In this document: piece after piece, positions 34,634-44,081 of the stretch
Position numbering within the stretch: position 1 is the stretch's first letter
How the letters are laid out: each line of letters begins with the position of its first letter
NCBI RefSeq assembly: GCF_014191775.1
Contig: NZ_JACHXA010000003.1
Location: forward strand, 62,001-126,000
Length of the DNA stretch: 64,000 nucleotides
Direction: 5' to 3'
DNA from: Limibacillus halophilus
Lineage (GTDB): Bacteria; Pseudomonadota; Alphaproteobacteria; Kiloniellales; CECT-8803
Program-made: the position numbers and the translations under genes
The notes under the pieces: model-generated
What the model was told of the DNA's origin: nothing
Database searches by the model: none
What the model saw: only the letters and a program-made list of their open reading frames with translations

Positions 34634-37204
34634 TCATCCCTTTATAGCGTCGTGGACTGCCTTTGCCAGTTCACGGCGCCTATAGGGCTTGGACAATAGA
34701 GAATAGCTGTGGTTCGGACGTTCTGAATTCGGGAACCCCGAGGTAAGTAGAATTTTTATATGCGGATAATTCTGCTGGACGGAATCGGCCAAGGCCACGC
34801 CATCCACTTTTCCAGGCATCACAACGTCACTGAATATCAGCGAAAAATCCTGATCGTTCTTCAATACATCTAGAGCTTCCGCGCCGTTGCCCACCTCAAC
34901 AACAGCATACCCCAAGGATTCAAACTGACGCTTTACAGTGCTGCGCACCATATCATTGTCTTCGACCACAAGAAGCCGCATACCATTTGCGGTTGGCACG
35001 GGAATCTCCAGATTATCATCCGCCGCCGCAACAGCCGGGGCCTCATGGGCCTTGAAGTAAAGCCGGAACGTCGAACCCCGACCGGGTTCGCTATAGACCG
35101 TAATTTTCCCATTCGACTGTGCCATGAATCCAAAAACCATGGGCAGCCCCAGGCCTGAACCCTTTCCCAGTCCTTTGGTGGTGAAGAAGGGTTCGAAGAT
35201 ACGAGCCTGCGTTTCCTCCGACATGCCCTCACCATCGTCGGAGACCTCCAACACACAGTAAGCGCCGTGCTCGAGGCCTTCCATGGCGTACAGCGAGCCA
35301 TCGATGCCGCTCTCTTCATCTTCTTCGATTTGTTTAAACTTTACGCTGAACGCGAGATGCCCGCCGTTGGGCATGGCGTCCCGTGCATTGAGCGCTAAAT
35401 TCATGATTGCGCTATCAAGCTGCGCCCGGTCGACGTTGATAAAGGTATGCTCATTCGGCATGGCCGAGAACGTGATCTCAATTCTTTCGCCCAGCGTCCT
35501 TTTTAACAAAGGCAGGAGCTTTGCAACGAAGGCGTCAAGCTCCACGACAGAAGGTTGCAGTGGTTGCTGCCTGGAGAAAGCCAAGAGCTGCCGGGTCAGG
35601 TCAGAACCGTGCGAGACGGCTTCCAGAGCCTGTTGGATCATTTCAGTGCGTTCTTCCTCGGGCAAATCCGGTGAATCCAGGATATCCAAAGAGGAACTGA
35701 CTACTTGCAAAAGGTTGTTGAAATCATGGGCGACGCCGCCGGTAAGTTGGCCGACGGCCTCCAGTTTCTGCGCTTGACGGAGCTGCGCTTCCGCCGTGAC
35801 CCGATCACTGATGTCCCGAACCGTCGCGACTAGTCGGGACGGGTTGCCGCGGTCATCGCGCGCCACCACGACTGTATCCTCGACATGAGCATAAGTCTGA
35901 TCCGCACGGCGCAAACGGTAAAAGAACTCCCTGCGCCGCAACGGGCCGCTCAAAAACGCTTCCAGGCTCTGTTCGTACGCTGGAAGGTCAGCCGGGTGGA
36001 TCAACTCCCGGTACCAAGTTGCCGCCTTCCCCACCTCTTCCATCGGGTAACCGAAAATCAAGGTGATGCCGGCGCTCCACACTTCCTCGCCTGTCTGAAC
36101 GTTGCGGTCCCAAATTACGACCGGCGAGGCCTGCTCGACCATGGCGTTGCGCTGTTCGCGGTCGGATAAGCGCTCAGCCATTTGATTAAAGGCCGTTGCC
36201 AATTCCCCAATTTCTCCGCCTTGCCGAACCCTAGACCGCTGCTTGAGGTCATTGAGGCCAAAATTTCGTGCATCTTGCGCCAGGTCTCGCAACGGGCGCG
36301 AAATCATGCGGCTGAAGAACAGCGCCGCCAACGTGCCGATCAGTATTGAGGCCAAAAAGGCTATGGCCCCGCGCCACACTTCGCTGTTGGCATCGGCGAA
36401 AGCAACGTTGTTGGGAATCCCGACGTAAACCACCCAAGGCGCAGCACGCATCGGGCTGTAGGCGCCAAGCCGCTGAATACCATCGGCCGAAGGGCCGTCG
36501 GTAATCCCGGAAACTCTTTGTATGGCACGGATTACGCCCGGCAAGTGCGACAGATCTCTGCTGATCCAGTCCTCCGGATCGTGACTTCGGGTCACGACGT
36601 GACCATGCTGATCCAACACTGTGACCAGCGCAGAGCGAGGAACCCCACTCAAAGCCACCAGACTGTTGAGTTCCTTCAACCGGGTCGAGATGGACAACAC
36701 CCCTCGAACGTCGCCCATAGAATCCAACAGCGCCATTCCGACAGTCAGCGTCCATTCGCCCGTCGAGCGGGAGATCTTCGGCTCGCCGAATCCTATGGAC
36801 TTGGAATCCACTGCATTGACGAGGTAGTCCCGATCACCGACATCGATCTCGAAGCCGGAAGAAGACCCCAAAGGCGCTCCATCCGGCGCATTCAGCTTTA
36901 TATTGTTTACATAGGCGGGAAGATCACGCTTTACCCGGAAGAATAGTCGCTCGTTCTTGTTGATATCCGTGGCATCGAATGAAACGGAATGGCCCACGAC
37001 ATTCATGACCGTGATCAGATTCTCCAGATAATCATCGATCAACGCACCGACGTTCCCGGCATGATTCAAGGCCATCCGCTGTGCTACGTCGTAATCTTCG
37101 CTGACTCGTTGGGCGGCCCCAAAAACTAACAAGACCATCAAGGGAAAGCTGGCGGCGACCGCAACCAGGAAGAGCCGCATCTTGATGCCCAGCCCTTCAA
37201 TCAC
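34634..37204 (-). CDS. Membrane hybrid histidine kinase: dCache, HAMP, PAS, kinase, receiver
   Basis: About 856 residues. TM1 (LFLVAVAASFPLMVLLVFGA) is followed by a ~250-residue periplasmic double-Cache sensor (GDRDYLVNAV, TGEWTLTVGM), then TM2 (AIAFLASILIGTLAALFF), HAMP, and a PAS domain (DRNVQTGEEVWSAG). The HisKA motif is GGVAHDFNNLL, with ATPase boxes NLALNARDAM and GKGSGLGLPMV. The receiver has FSDVVMPG and LSKPYR. The core is paralogous to the kinases at 29,185 and 45,421. I prefer GTG 37204 (GAGGGA upstream); the frame is open to 37240. It senses a periplasmic ligand, unknown. Confidence 0.9.
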   Translation of the reverse strand: MIEGLGIKMRLFLVAVAASFPLMVLLVFGAAQRVSEDYDVAQRMALNHAGNVGALIDDYLENLITVMNVVGHSVSFDATDINKNERLFFRVKRDLPAYVNNIKLNAPDGAPLGSSSGFEIDVGDRDYLVNAVDSKSIGFGEPKISRSTGEWTLTVGMALLDSMGDVRGVLSISTRLKELNSLVALSGVPRSALVTVLDQHGHVVTRSHDPEDWISRDLSHLPGVIRAIQRVSGITDGPSADGIQRLGAYSPMRAAPWVVYVGIPNNVAFADANSEVWRGAIAFLASILIGTLAALFFSRMISRPLRDLAQDARNFGLNDLKQRSRVRQGGEIGELATAFNQMAERLSDREQRNAMVEQASPVVIWDRNVQTGEEVWSAGITLIFGYPMEEVGKAATWYRELIHPADLPAYEQSLEAFLSGPLRRREFFYRLRRADQTYAHVEDTVVVARDDRGNPSRLVATVRDISDRVTAEAQLRQAQKLEAVGQLTGGVAHDFNNLLQVVSSSLDILDSPDLPEEERTEMIQQALEAVSHGSDLTRQLLAFSRQQPLQPSVVELDAFVAKLLPLLKRTLGERIEITFSAMPNEHTFINVDRAQLDSAIMNLALNARDAMPNGGHLAFSVKFKQIEEDEESGIDGSLYAMEGLEHGAYCVLEVSDDGEGMSEETQARIFEPFFTTKGLGKGSGLGLPMVFGFMAQSNGKITVYSEPGRGSTFRLYFKAHEAPAVAAADDNLEIPVPTANGMRLLVVEDNDMVRSTVKRQFESLGYAVVEVGNGAEALDVLKNDQDFSLIFSDVVMPGKVDGVALADSVQQNYPHIKILLTSGFPNSERPNHSYSLLSKPYRRRELAKAVHDAIKG

Positions 37205-37388
37205 GTGGCAACGTCCCTCGCCATCTGCGGATTGACCCAAAAAGATCGCACTGCCTCAATTCTCCCTTGTCCCCATTATCGATGTAGCATTCGACGCTAT
37301 GCAAGCAATCTTACACTCGATAGACGAGCTTGCCGATTGTTGTTCGCCTTGTTCGTGAAATTCTCTCGGCAAAGAATGGGGAGCGATT

Positions 37389-37793
37389 TCATCGAGAGGA
37401 CGTAAACTCATTTACATCCAGGGAGAAGTATTTGCCGTCCGTGCAAACCACGTTGCCCTTCTCATTAGCGTGGTAGGAGACGGCTTCCAAGTCCGCCGCG
37501 TTGGAGATGATATTAACGATCAAACCGGAATCGGTGGTGCCGAAGACGCGTACCCGTAGTTCCGGCTTGCGAACGAATGTGTTGCGGCTCTCGTCGAAAA
37601 TGAAAGTGTATCCGCTGGCGCGAATAGCAGTGTCCTGCACGGATTGCACCTCGCCAATGAAATGGCGGCGCACTTCTTGCGGAAAGTGCCTGCGGGTAAT
37701 GATATAAACTTTATCTCCTACATTTAGAATTTTTGACAAACCTTTGTTCTTTCGAAAAATTTTAATTTCGTCACAACGGAGAATAGTAGGCAT
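37389..37793 (-). CDS. Conserved-looking hypothetical protein
   Basis: A 134-residue soluble protein, beta-rich by composition. KVYIITRRHFPQEVRRHFIGEV suggests a small barrel, and RVRVFGTTDSGLIVNII follows. Single Cys residues lie at LRCDEI and VVCTDG. No signal or membrane segment. The family is not recognised. Codon use is like the neighbours, but the flanks are AT-rich. Confidence 0.6.
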   Translation of the reverse strand: MPTILRCDEIKIFRKNKGLSKILNVGDKVYIITRRHFPQEVRRHFIGEVQSVQDTAIRASGYTFIFDESRNTFVRKPELRVRVFGTTDSGLIVNIISNAADLEAVSYHANEKGNVVCTDGKYFSLDVNEFTSSR

Positions 37794-37859
37794 TATTTAA
37801 AAATTCATAAACAAATATACGACGACTCCCGATCTGAAACCTGCTGATAGAACTGTCCT

Positions 37860-39239
37860 TCACAGGCCGATGACTACAGCCTTCCAGATCACGCCGGCGA
37901 GCGAACAGAAGGCCAAGGTAGTGAACATGCCTGCTTTCAAGCGAAATACCAGCCCTACCGCACAGAGCACCAGCACCAAAGCTGCTGAATCGAGCGAACT
38001 CCAGACTGGTAAATCCAGTGAAATACCCATGCCCGACCAAGGACGAACCGATGTGAAGACCAAGTGAAGCGCAAACCAAATCGATAGGTTGAGTATCACG
38101 CCGGTCACGGCAGCGGTAATCGCCGAAAGACCGCCGGACAGGGCCCGATTTTCGCGGAGCGACTCGATGAAGGGAGCCCCCAGGAATATCCAAAGAAAGC
38201 AGGGCACGAATGTGACCCAGGTCGTCAAAATCGCCCCCAGTAAGCCGGCCAGCAGCGGATCCATCGTGCCTGCGTTCCGGTTGGCTGCAAGAAAGCCGAC
38301 GAACTGAACGACCTGTATCAAAGGGCCGGGCGTGGTCTCCGCCATACCCAGACCATCCAGCATTTCACCGGGAGCCAGCCAGCCATGATGCTGAACCGCT
38401 TCCTGGGCTACGTATGCCAGCACAGCATAGGCACCGCCGAAAGTCAGAACGGCGAGTTGGCTGAAAAAGACCGATATTTGACTGAAAACATTGGACTCTC
38501 CCCATTGAATGTTCAGCCACAGGACTGGAGCAAGCCACAACAACAGAAAGATCGACGCTACTTTCATTGACCAGGAAAGGCTGGGTCTCGCGTGAGCTGG
38601 TGTCCCTTCCCCCAATGCTGAATCGGCTTCCGCCAGGGCTCCCTTGCCGTTCTCGCCATGCCCCTTGCCCGGGCGGAACCAAGCGAGTCCCGCCCGTGTG
38701 CCAAGGAAACCAACCGCGGCCGCCACCAGAATGATGATCGGAAAAGGAACATCGTAGAAAAAGATTGCGACAAACGCGGCAGCGGCAAGCCAGACCGAGG
38801 CGGCGCTGCTAAGGGATCGCCTGCCGATTCGTATCACCGCTTGGATGACAATGGCCAGTACTGCCGCCTTCAACCCAAAGAACAAGCCGGCAATCACAGC
38901 GAGATCGCCGACCAGGACATAGAGGTAACTCAAGGCCAGAATCGACAGGAACCCCGGCAGAACGAAAAGCGTGCCTGCGACGAGCCCCCCACGGGTCTTG
39001 TGCAGCAGCCAGCCCAGGTAAACAGCAAGCTGCTGGGCCTCGGGGCCCGGTAGCAGCATGCAATAGTTGAGCGCATGCAAAAACCGGGCCTCGCCCACCC
39101 AACGCTTTTCTTCGACCAGAATACGGTGCATCACGCCGATTTGCCCCGCCGGGCCGCCAAAACTCAGCAATGCAACACGCACCCATACCCGCAGCGCCTG
39201 GGAAAATGTGATCCCGTGAACCTCCGATGAATTCTGCAT
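37860..39239 (-). CDS. chrA: Chromate efflux transporter ChrA (two-domain)
   Basis: A 459-residue inner-membrane CHR-family transporter with two homologous halves. The first has FGGPAGQIGVMHRI and the second FGGAYAVLAYVAQEAV. Each is followed by the LPGPEAQQLAVYLGW- or TTPGPLIQVVQFVGFLAA-type motif. It exports chromate. ATG 39239 begins one base after the chrB stop (TGATATG), so the two are translationally coupled. The longer frame to 39272 runs inside chrB. Confidence 0.93.
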   Translation of the reverse strand: MQNSSEVHGITFSQALRVWVRVALLSFGGPAGQIGVMHRILVEEKRWVGEARFLHALNYCMLLPGPEAQQLAVYLGWLLHKTRGGLVAGTLFVLPGFLSILALSYLYVLVGDLAVIAGLFFGLKAAVLAIVIQAVIRIGRRSLSSAASVWLAAAAFVAIFFYDVPFPIIILVAAAVGFLGTRAGLAWFRPGKGHGENGKGALAEADSALGEGTPAHARPSLSWSMKVASIFLLLWLAPVLWLNIQWGESNVFSQISVFFSQLAVLTFGGAYAVLAYVAQEAVQHHGWLAPGEMLDGLGMAETTPGPLIQVVQFVGFLAANRNAGTMDPLLAGLLGAILTTWVTFVPCFLWIFLGAPFIESLRENRALSGGLSAITAAVTGVILNLSIWFALHLVFTSVRPWSGMGISLDLPVWSSLDSAALVLVLCAVGLVFRLKAGMFTTLAFCSLAGVIWKAVVIGL

Positions 39240-39240
39240 A

Positions 39241-40065
39241 TCAGCGACTCCGACTGGCACTGGGCCACCCATGAGATTCCTCCATCGCCTCCTGGCACCA
39301 GCGGAATAGGGCGTCGTACAGCTTCAATCCAGCTTCCAGTTGCTCAAGATCATCCTGATAGAGCCGAGACAAACCGAGCGAGAGGGCTAATAGGCCGGCG
39401 GCTTCGGGTGCCAGATCGGGTCTACCCGTGTCCGCGCCCCGGACGATCACGGCGAGACTATCCAATGCCGGGATTTGCAGTGCGAAACCGGCCAACATCG
39501 CATCGAAGGTGCAGGAAGCGCCTTTGTGGGTCCAAAGAAGGTCATCGCCTTCGATATCAAAGGGCGTGGCATGGAACCTGTCTGCAACCGCCAACACATC
39601 CTCGGACGGCACGAACAGGAATACTGCATCCGGGTCTACAAACCGACGAAGCAGCCACGGACAGGCAATCCGATCAACCTTTGGACGGGCCCGGGTGACC
39701 CAAACGGTCGGACTGCCATTGTCATGGGGCGGTAGCATCGCGTGTGGAACCATCGGCAATCCAAGTGAAGCCCAGGCGAGCGCTCCACCTTCTAGAGCAA
39801 CCGCATCAACGCCGCGCACGCGTAGCCAAGCTGCAGTTCCCTGGCTCAGCTTTTGCCCCTTCTGGCAAACGATCACGACCGACTGGCCCTTGAACTCGAG
39901 GCCCCAATCTGAAACGGACTGAAATGGCCGCCTTCTCGAGCCCGGGATCAAACGAGGGTCGCCTTCGAAGTCTTCATCGACCCGAACGTCGATCACACGT
40001 GGGCAATCGGGATGACCGATCATTGCGAACAGAGTTTCACATGGAATGGAAAGTTGAGACGGCAT
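39241..40065 (-). CDS. chrB: Chromate resistance protein ChrB (rhodanese + ChrB C-terminal domain)
   Basis: A 274-residue protein. Residues ~1-105 are a rhodanese-like domain with the active Cys loop VIVCQKGQKLSQG. The rest is the ChrB domain: TRARPKVDRIACPWLLRRFVDP, FLFVPSEDV, and HKGASCTFDAML. ChrB proteins act as chromate-responsive regulators or helpers of ChrA. ATG 40065 is eight bases after GGGGAG. The first gene of a chrB-chrA operon, divergent from a MerR-type regulator. Confidence 0.88.
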   Translation of the reverse strand: MPSQLSIPCETLFAMIGHPDCPRVIDVRVDEDFEGDPRLIPGSRRRPFQSVSDWGLEFKGQSVVIVCQKGQKLSQGTAAWLRVRGVDAVALEGGALAWASLGLPMVPHAMLPPHDNGSPTVWVTRARPKVDRIACPWLLRRFVDPDAVFLFVPSEDVLAVADRFHATPFDIEGDDLLWTHKGASCTFDAMLAGFALQIPALDSLAVIVRGADTGRPDLAPEAAGLLALSLGLSRLYQDDLEQLEAGLKLYDALFRWCQEAMEESHGWPSASRSR

Positions 40066-40171
40066 GCTGCGTTCTCCCCAAATACAAAAGGAACGAACGC
40101 GATACTTGGGCATCTCGCCTCTTGAAGGCCTTCGTCTATCCGGGACAATACAGACGATAGAGACGGCTTCC

Positions 40172-40195
40172 ACGGGGGAGATCGCGATCCCCCGT
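40172..40195. promoter_or_regulatory. Eight-pair GC-rich dyad in the chrB/merR intergenic region
   Basis: ACGGGGGA (40172-40179) and TCCCCCGT (40188-40195) flank GATCGCGA. It lies 107 bp before chrB and 147 bp before the regulator start, so it may be an operator. A terminator role is unlikely because no T-tract follows on either strand. Confidence 0.4.
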
Positions 40196-40341
40196 CAATT
40201 CAAAATCTACGCCACTTCCAGCGCTTGTCAATTAAATGTACCGAGCCGCTATGCCCAAACACTACACGCGAAAGGATAGAGTGGTCGGATAAGCCTGCAT
40301 TTAATACAATGATAATCGGAAAATTGCGGCTGGAGAAATGG

Positions 40342-40749
40342 ATGGAACGCATACTCACTAGGGGAAAACTCGCCGCCGAGACTGGCTGTAACATTGAAAC
40401 GATCCGCTTCTACGAAAAGATCGGTCTCATGCCCGATCCGAAGCGAACCGTTGCGGGCTATCGGCAGTACGCCCCTGCTGACCGGGCACGCTTGCAGTTC
40501 ATCCTTCGCGCCAGAGAACTGGGTTTTAGCATCGCCGATCTTCGTGACCTATTGGGGTTGGTCGACGGGGGGGATTACACCTGTGCAGAAGTGAAGCAAC
40601 TGACCCTCGCGCACCTCCGATCGGTGCGCGCAAGAATTGCCGACTTAAAGCGGCTTGAAAAGACGCTGGCCAGTGTCTCGGCCCAATGCGATGGCGATTC
40701 AGTGCCTCAATGCCCGATCATCGATGCATTGTTCCAGCCTGTGCTCTAG
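40342..40749 (+). CDS. MerR-family regulator with Hg(II)-type cysteine triad
   Basis: A 135-residue regulator: winged helix-turn-helix (ILTRGKLAAETGCNIETIRF), the MerR hallmark RFYEKIGLMPDPKR, and a dimerisation helix (about 82-112). Cysteines C81, C116 and C124 fall at almost the same places as the three Hg(II) ligands of Tn501 MerR (82, 117, 126), and CPIIDAL mirrors its end. The family activates a divergent promoter by DNA twisting. ATG 40342 follows GGAG by six bases; upstream ATGs lack a site. No merT, merP or merA is present in the window. Confidence 0.88.
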   Translation: MERILTRGKLAAETGCNIETIRFYEKIGLMPDPKRTVAGYRQYAPADRARLQFILRARELGFSIADLRDLLGLVDGGDYTCAEVKQLTLAHLRSVRARIADLKRLEKTLASVSAQCDGDSVPQCPIIDALFQPVL

Positions 40750-40772
40750 CAAGGGGATCGTTATCGACCCAC

Positions 40773-41327
40773 CTAGATTCCTTCAGCCAAGGCATGGCGT
40801 TCATCGGCCTCCCGAAACAGCGCCTTGGCGTGATCTAAACTCCAAGGCTTCTCTTCCAGGGTCTCGTGATCCCATTCCTTGCGCGGCTGCGGCGGGTCGA
40901 AAAAATCTCCGCCATAAACATGCAACGCGCAGGAACGCTTGCCGATAGGGTTTGTTACCGAGTGGATAATGTCGGGCCCCAAGGTTGCAACCTCGCCGGG
41001 GCCAAGCGATTTTGCACCCGCTGCTTCGATCCCCGCGCCGTGACGCCGCCAGAACAGATTGTCCTCTCTTCCCACGTAGAGCCCCACTATCGAGTACATC
41101 TCGTGGTTATGCGGGAAAATACTCATCCGCGGCGACCATACGAATTGGAGGATGGTCAAGTCGCTGCTTCGGTAGAGCGGTGTCAGTCCAGCCGATTGAG
41201 GCTCACCCAAAGACTTGATAATGCTGGCCGGGTCACATACCGCCGCGGCCACGACCTCTCGCATGGCTTTTTGCCCTTCCGGTACGGCGGCTTTACAGGA
41301 TTCGATAAAACGGTCCTTGTCGAACAT
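40773..41327 (-). CDS. Cysteine-dioxygenase-like cupin
   Basis: A 184-residue single-domain cupin of the thiol dioxygenase / double-stranded beta-helix group. PHNHEMYSIVGLYVGREDN is the first metal motif (two His), and GPDIIHSVTNPIGKRSCALHVYGG supplies the third His. Related enzymes oxidise thiols with O2 at a three-His iron centre. ATG 41327 follows GAGGAGAAG. The substrate is not evident; cysteine itself would need the usual Arg and Tyr, which I cannot assign. Confidence 0.75.
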   Translation of the reverse strand: MFDKDRFIESCKAAVPEGQKAMREVVAAAVCDPASIIKSLGEPQSAGLTPLYRSSDLTILQFVWSPRMSIFPHNHEMYSIVGLYVGREDNLFWRRHGAGIEAAGAKSLGPGEVATLGPDIIHSVTNPIGKRSCALHVYGGDFFDPPQPRKEWDHETLEEKPWSLDHAKALFREADERHALAEGI

Positions 41328-41486
41328 CGTTCTTCTCCTCTGACCATCGATAATGATCGAGTTCTGCCGGATCGACGGAATAGTCGCGATCATATCATCA
41401 AAACTGGAGATGTCCTCTCCAAAGGCCCCATCGATTACGATGGTAGAGACGATTGCCGCTGGCGATGTCTGCTATAAGGTTGGCGC

Positions 41487-42236
41487 ATGTCGACGGCTGT
41501 AAACCATATGATCAGAACTCTACAGTACCTGCGTCCCGCGCCAGCGCGGATCCTTGAGGCCGGCTGTGGTGATGGGCAACTCCTCTCGCTGCTCCATCGG
41601 GCGGGGTACGACGTGTACGGTTTCGACGTGAAGAACTTTGGCTTGCAAGATGCCGCGTTCTTCGAACGCTGCCACGCGCGATTGCCCGACCTGGCTGCAG
41701 ACCCGGCCCGATTGAAATTGCTTGAGCAAACATCCGACTGGCCCTTCGAGTGGTTTGAAGTCGTGGTGTCGAACCAGGTGCTGGAGCACGTCAGCGATCA
41801 CGACCACTTTTTCGCCAATCACTTTCGGGTACTCAAGCCCGGCGGCTTTGGATTGCATGTGTTTCCCGCTCGCGAGGTCCTGTTCGAGTTTCATCTGAAC
41901 CTGCCGCTGGCACACCGGATTGCCAACAAGGTCTGGCTGGAGCGCTATGTTCGCTGGGCGGGGCACCTTCGACTGGGCAAGGCCCATAAAGGGCCGGGCT
42001 CACTGCAGGACGAAAGCCGCAATCTCACCTACTACCTCAACACCCTAACAAACTACAAGACCACCGCCGAGCTGGCGGCATTGGCGAGGCGCCATGGTCT
42101 CCAGCCTAGCTATGCGCTGACACCCGCCTTCTACGCCGAGCGGATGAAAATAAACTGGAAGCCGCGCATCGGCGGCGCCTGGCCCTGGAAGTACATAGCC
42201 AACGTTACCTTGGTCCTCACCAAGCCATCGACATGA
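41487..42236 (+). CDS. Class I SAM-dependent methyltransferase
   Basis: A 249-residue cytoplasmic enzyme. ILEAGCGDGQLLSLLHRAG is the SAM-binding motif I. VVSNQVLEHVSDHDHFF is motif IV. LKPGGFGLHVFPA is motif V/VI. The C-terminal half is basic and tryptophan-rich. AAGG lies seven bases before the ATG. The methyl acceptor is unknown; neighbours give no hint. Confidence 0.82.
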   Translation: MSTAVNHMIRTLQYLRPAPARILEAGCGDGQLLSLLHRAGYDVYGFDVKNFGLQDAAFFERCHARLPDLAADPARLKLLEQTSDWPFEWFEVVVSNQVLEHVSDHDHFFANHFRVLKPGGFGLHVFPAREVLFEFHLNLPLAHRIANKVWLERYVRWAGHLRLGKAHKGPGSLQDESRNLTYYLNTLTNYKTTAELAALARRHGLQPSYALTPAFYAERMKINWKPRIGGAWPWKYIANVTLVLTKPST

Positions 42237-42360
42237 AGATGTCTGGACGTCCCTTGGATGCACCCCCTATGAGTGCGCTGGCAGCTGGCCGTGACTTCAT
42301 GCAGACTGAAGGAGGTGGAGTTCGTCAGGTAAATCGAGAAAACAGAAGGCCCGTCGCCCC

Positions 42361-43614
42361 TTGTCTATAGAGAAACTCTACATCCATCTGATGCGCGCTT
42401 ATCGCTCGATGTGGTTTCCCCCTGCCGCCTATGCAGCAGGAACCATTTTGATCCTTTCCTTGGCGCCCATAGTCGAACCAATCGTGCCTTTCGCTCTGGA
42501 GACGCTCATCGAGCCGAATGCCGTGGAGAAGATACTCGGAATCTTGGCTTCCAGCATGCTCGCCGTTGCGATTTTCTCTCTCGGCACCATGGTTTCCGCG
42601 TTGCAAGCCTCGGCCAGTTCGGCGACGCCTCGGGTTCGTGTGCTCCTGACGGAAGACCGAACGGCCCAAACGGCTATATCAACCTTCATAGGGGCCTTTA
42701 TTTTTAGTGTCCTGGGAATTGTCGGTTTGTCGACCGGCTACTACAGCGATGCGGGCCGTTTCATCATCTTCACGATCAGCCTAGCGGTTATTGCAATTGT
42801 TATTGCCACCCTGATCTCCTGGATCAACCGCCTATCAAAAATGGGCGGCGTCGGAGAGGCCGTCGATCTGGTGGAGCGCGCAGCAACGAAGGCTTTCACC
42901 TTGGCCGCCCGAGACCCTTATTATGGCGGCAAAGCTTTGACGCACGTGCCTGAAAGTGCCACTGGAATCTGTCTCGAGACCTTCGGCTACATCCAGCATA
43001 TCAACGGATCGCAGCTCGGCGAGATGGCGGAAAAACTTGGCTTCAATCTGCTATTGGTGGCGCGTCCTGGCAGTTACGCCGCCCCGAACCGCCCGGTCGT
43101 TCTCGTCGAGAGCCCGGTCGAGGATTCCGATGCCGCCAAGATTAGAAACGCCTTTGTCGTCGGTGATGCCAGAACCTTTGAAGAAGACCCGAGGTTCGGC
43201 TTGCTGGTTCTGTCAGAGATAGCATCGCGGGCGCTCTCTCCTTCGGTGAACGACCCGGGAACGGCCATCGATGTGGTCAGCACATTGGTGCGGGTCCTGG
43301 CAAATTGGCAACAGCGCGTCAAAGAGCAGGAACCTCAAATCAGGTTCGATAAGCTTTATGTTGCCGACTTACAGGTCGAAGACTTGCTGGGCGACGCTTT
43401 CCGATGGATATCCAGGGACGGTGCCGGTCTCCTTGAGGTGTCGGTCAAGGTTCAAAAAGCTTTGGCCACACTCTGTGCGGTCGATCCGGAAAAATTCGGG
43501 CCGGCTGCCAAGAACATGAGCCGCGAAGCCCTCGGTCGTTCGAAATTGGCAATGTCAGCAGAATCGGACCTGCTGTGCCTCACGGAAGAGCAGCAAAAGG
43601 TCGGCCTTGACTGA
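42361..43614 (+). CDS. DUF2254 membrane protein
   Basis: About 417 residues. Two pairs of N-terminal helices (YAAGTILILSLAPIVEPIV, and near residues 60-80, 95-115 and 130-150) lead into a large soluble domain with SPSVNDPGTAIDVVSTLVRVL, the family hallmark. The function is unknown. The start is unsettled: TTG 42361 gives the family-like N-terminus but has no ribosome binding site within ten bases, while a strong AAGGAGG lies at 42309-42315 without an in-frame start behind it. ATG 42391 is another choice. Confidence 0.82.
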   Translation: MSIEKLYIHLMRAYRSMWFPPAAYAAGTILILSLAPIVEPIVPFALETLIEPNAVEKILGILASSMLAVAIFSLGTMVSALQASASSATPRVRVLLTEDRTAQTAISTFIGAFIFSVLGIVGLSTGYYSDAGRFIIFTISLAVIAIVIATLISWINRLSKMGGVGEAVDLVERAATKAFTLAARDPYYGGKALTHVPESATGICLETFGYIQHINGSQLGEMAEKLGFNLLLVARPGSYAAPNRPVVLVESPVEDSDAAKIRNAFVVGDARTFEEDPRFGLLVLSEIASRALSPSVNDPGTAIDVVSTLVRVLANWQQRVKEQEPQIRFDKLYVADLQVEDLLGDAFRWISRDGAGLLEVSVKVQKALATLCAVDPEKFGPAAKNMSREALGRSKLAMSAESDLLCLTEEQQKVGLD

Positions 43615-43634
43615 CAACACCACAGGCGCCTCGT

Positions 43635-43946
43635 TTAGCGATCAAGATTGACCTCAACAAGTACCGTCTCGGTCTCGAACACCGCACTGTGCCATGACCC
43701 CGGCGGCAAGTGGATCACGGTCCCGGGCTTTAACGGCGTCGACCCAGCCGCACATTCCAGCACTCCCGATCCTGATAGCACTTGAATGAATTGCTCGAAG
43801 GCGTGTTCATGGCGTTCGGCGCGTGTCCCGGCGGGCACGACCACGTGCTTCAGCGACGCGCCGATACCGACAATCTCCTTGCGCAGAATAGCATCGCTCT
43901 CCGAGCCCGTTATTTCCGACCAGCGATAGAATTTTGATGCTGCCAA
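43635..43946 (-). CDS. Small cupin protein
   Basis: A 103-residue single cupin barrel: PAGTRAERHEHAFEQFIQVLSG is motif 1 (His-x-His and Glu/Gln), and GTVIHLPPGSWHSAVFETE is motif 2 with the last His. The start is probably TTG 43946, behind GAGGGAGAGGG; a GTG at 43988 would add 14 residues without a site. Function unknown. Confidence 0.75.
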   Translation of the reverse strand: MAASKFYRWSEITGSESDAILRKEIVGIGASLKHVVVPAGTRAERHEHAFEQFIQVLSGSGVLECAAGSTPLKPGTVIHLPPGSWHSAVFETETVLVEVNLDR

Positions 43947-44081
43947 TTGTCCCTCTCCCTCGCAAACTGCCGCAACGAATGTTGCCACCTGACGAGCGTC
44001 AAAAGCGATGACACTTCATTTGTGAGACACCATATTGCTTGATATAATTCGCCCCGGCACTGATTTCAGGAGCGCTTCATC

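Noticed and set aside
40866-41477. 203-codon plus-strand frame
   Set aside because: Antisense to the cysteine-dioxygenase-like cupin, whose metal motifs are clear.
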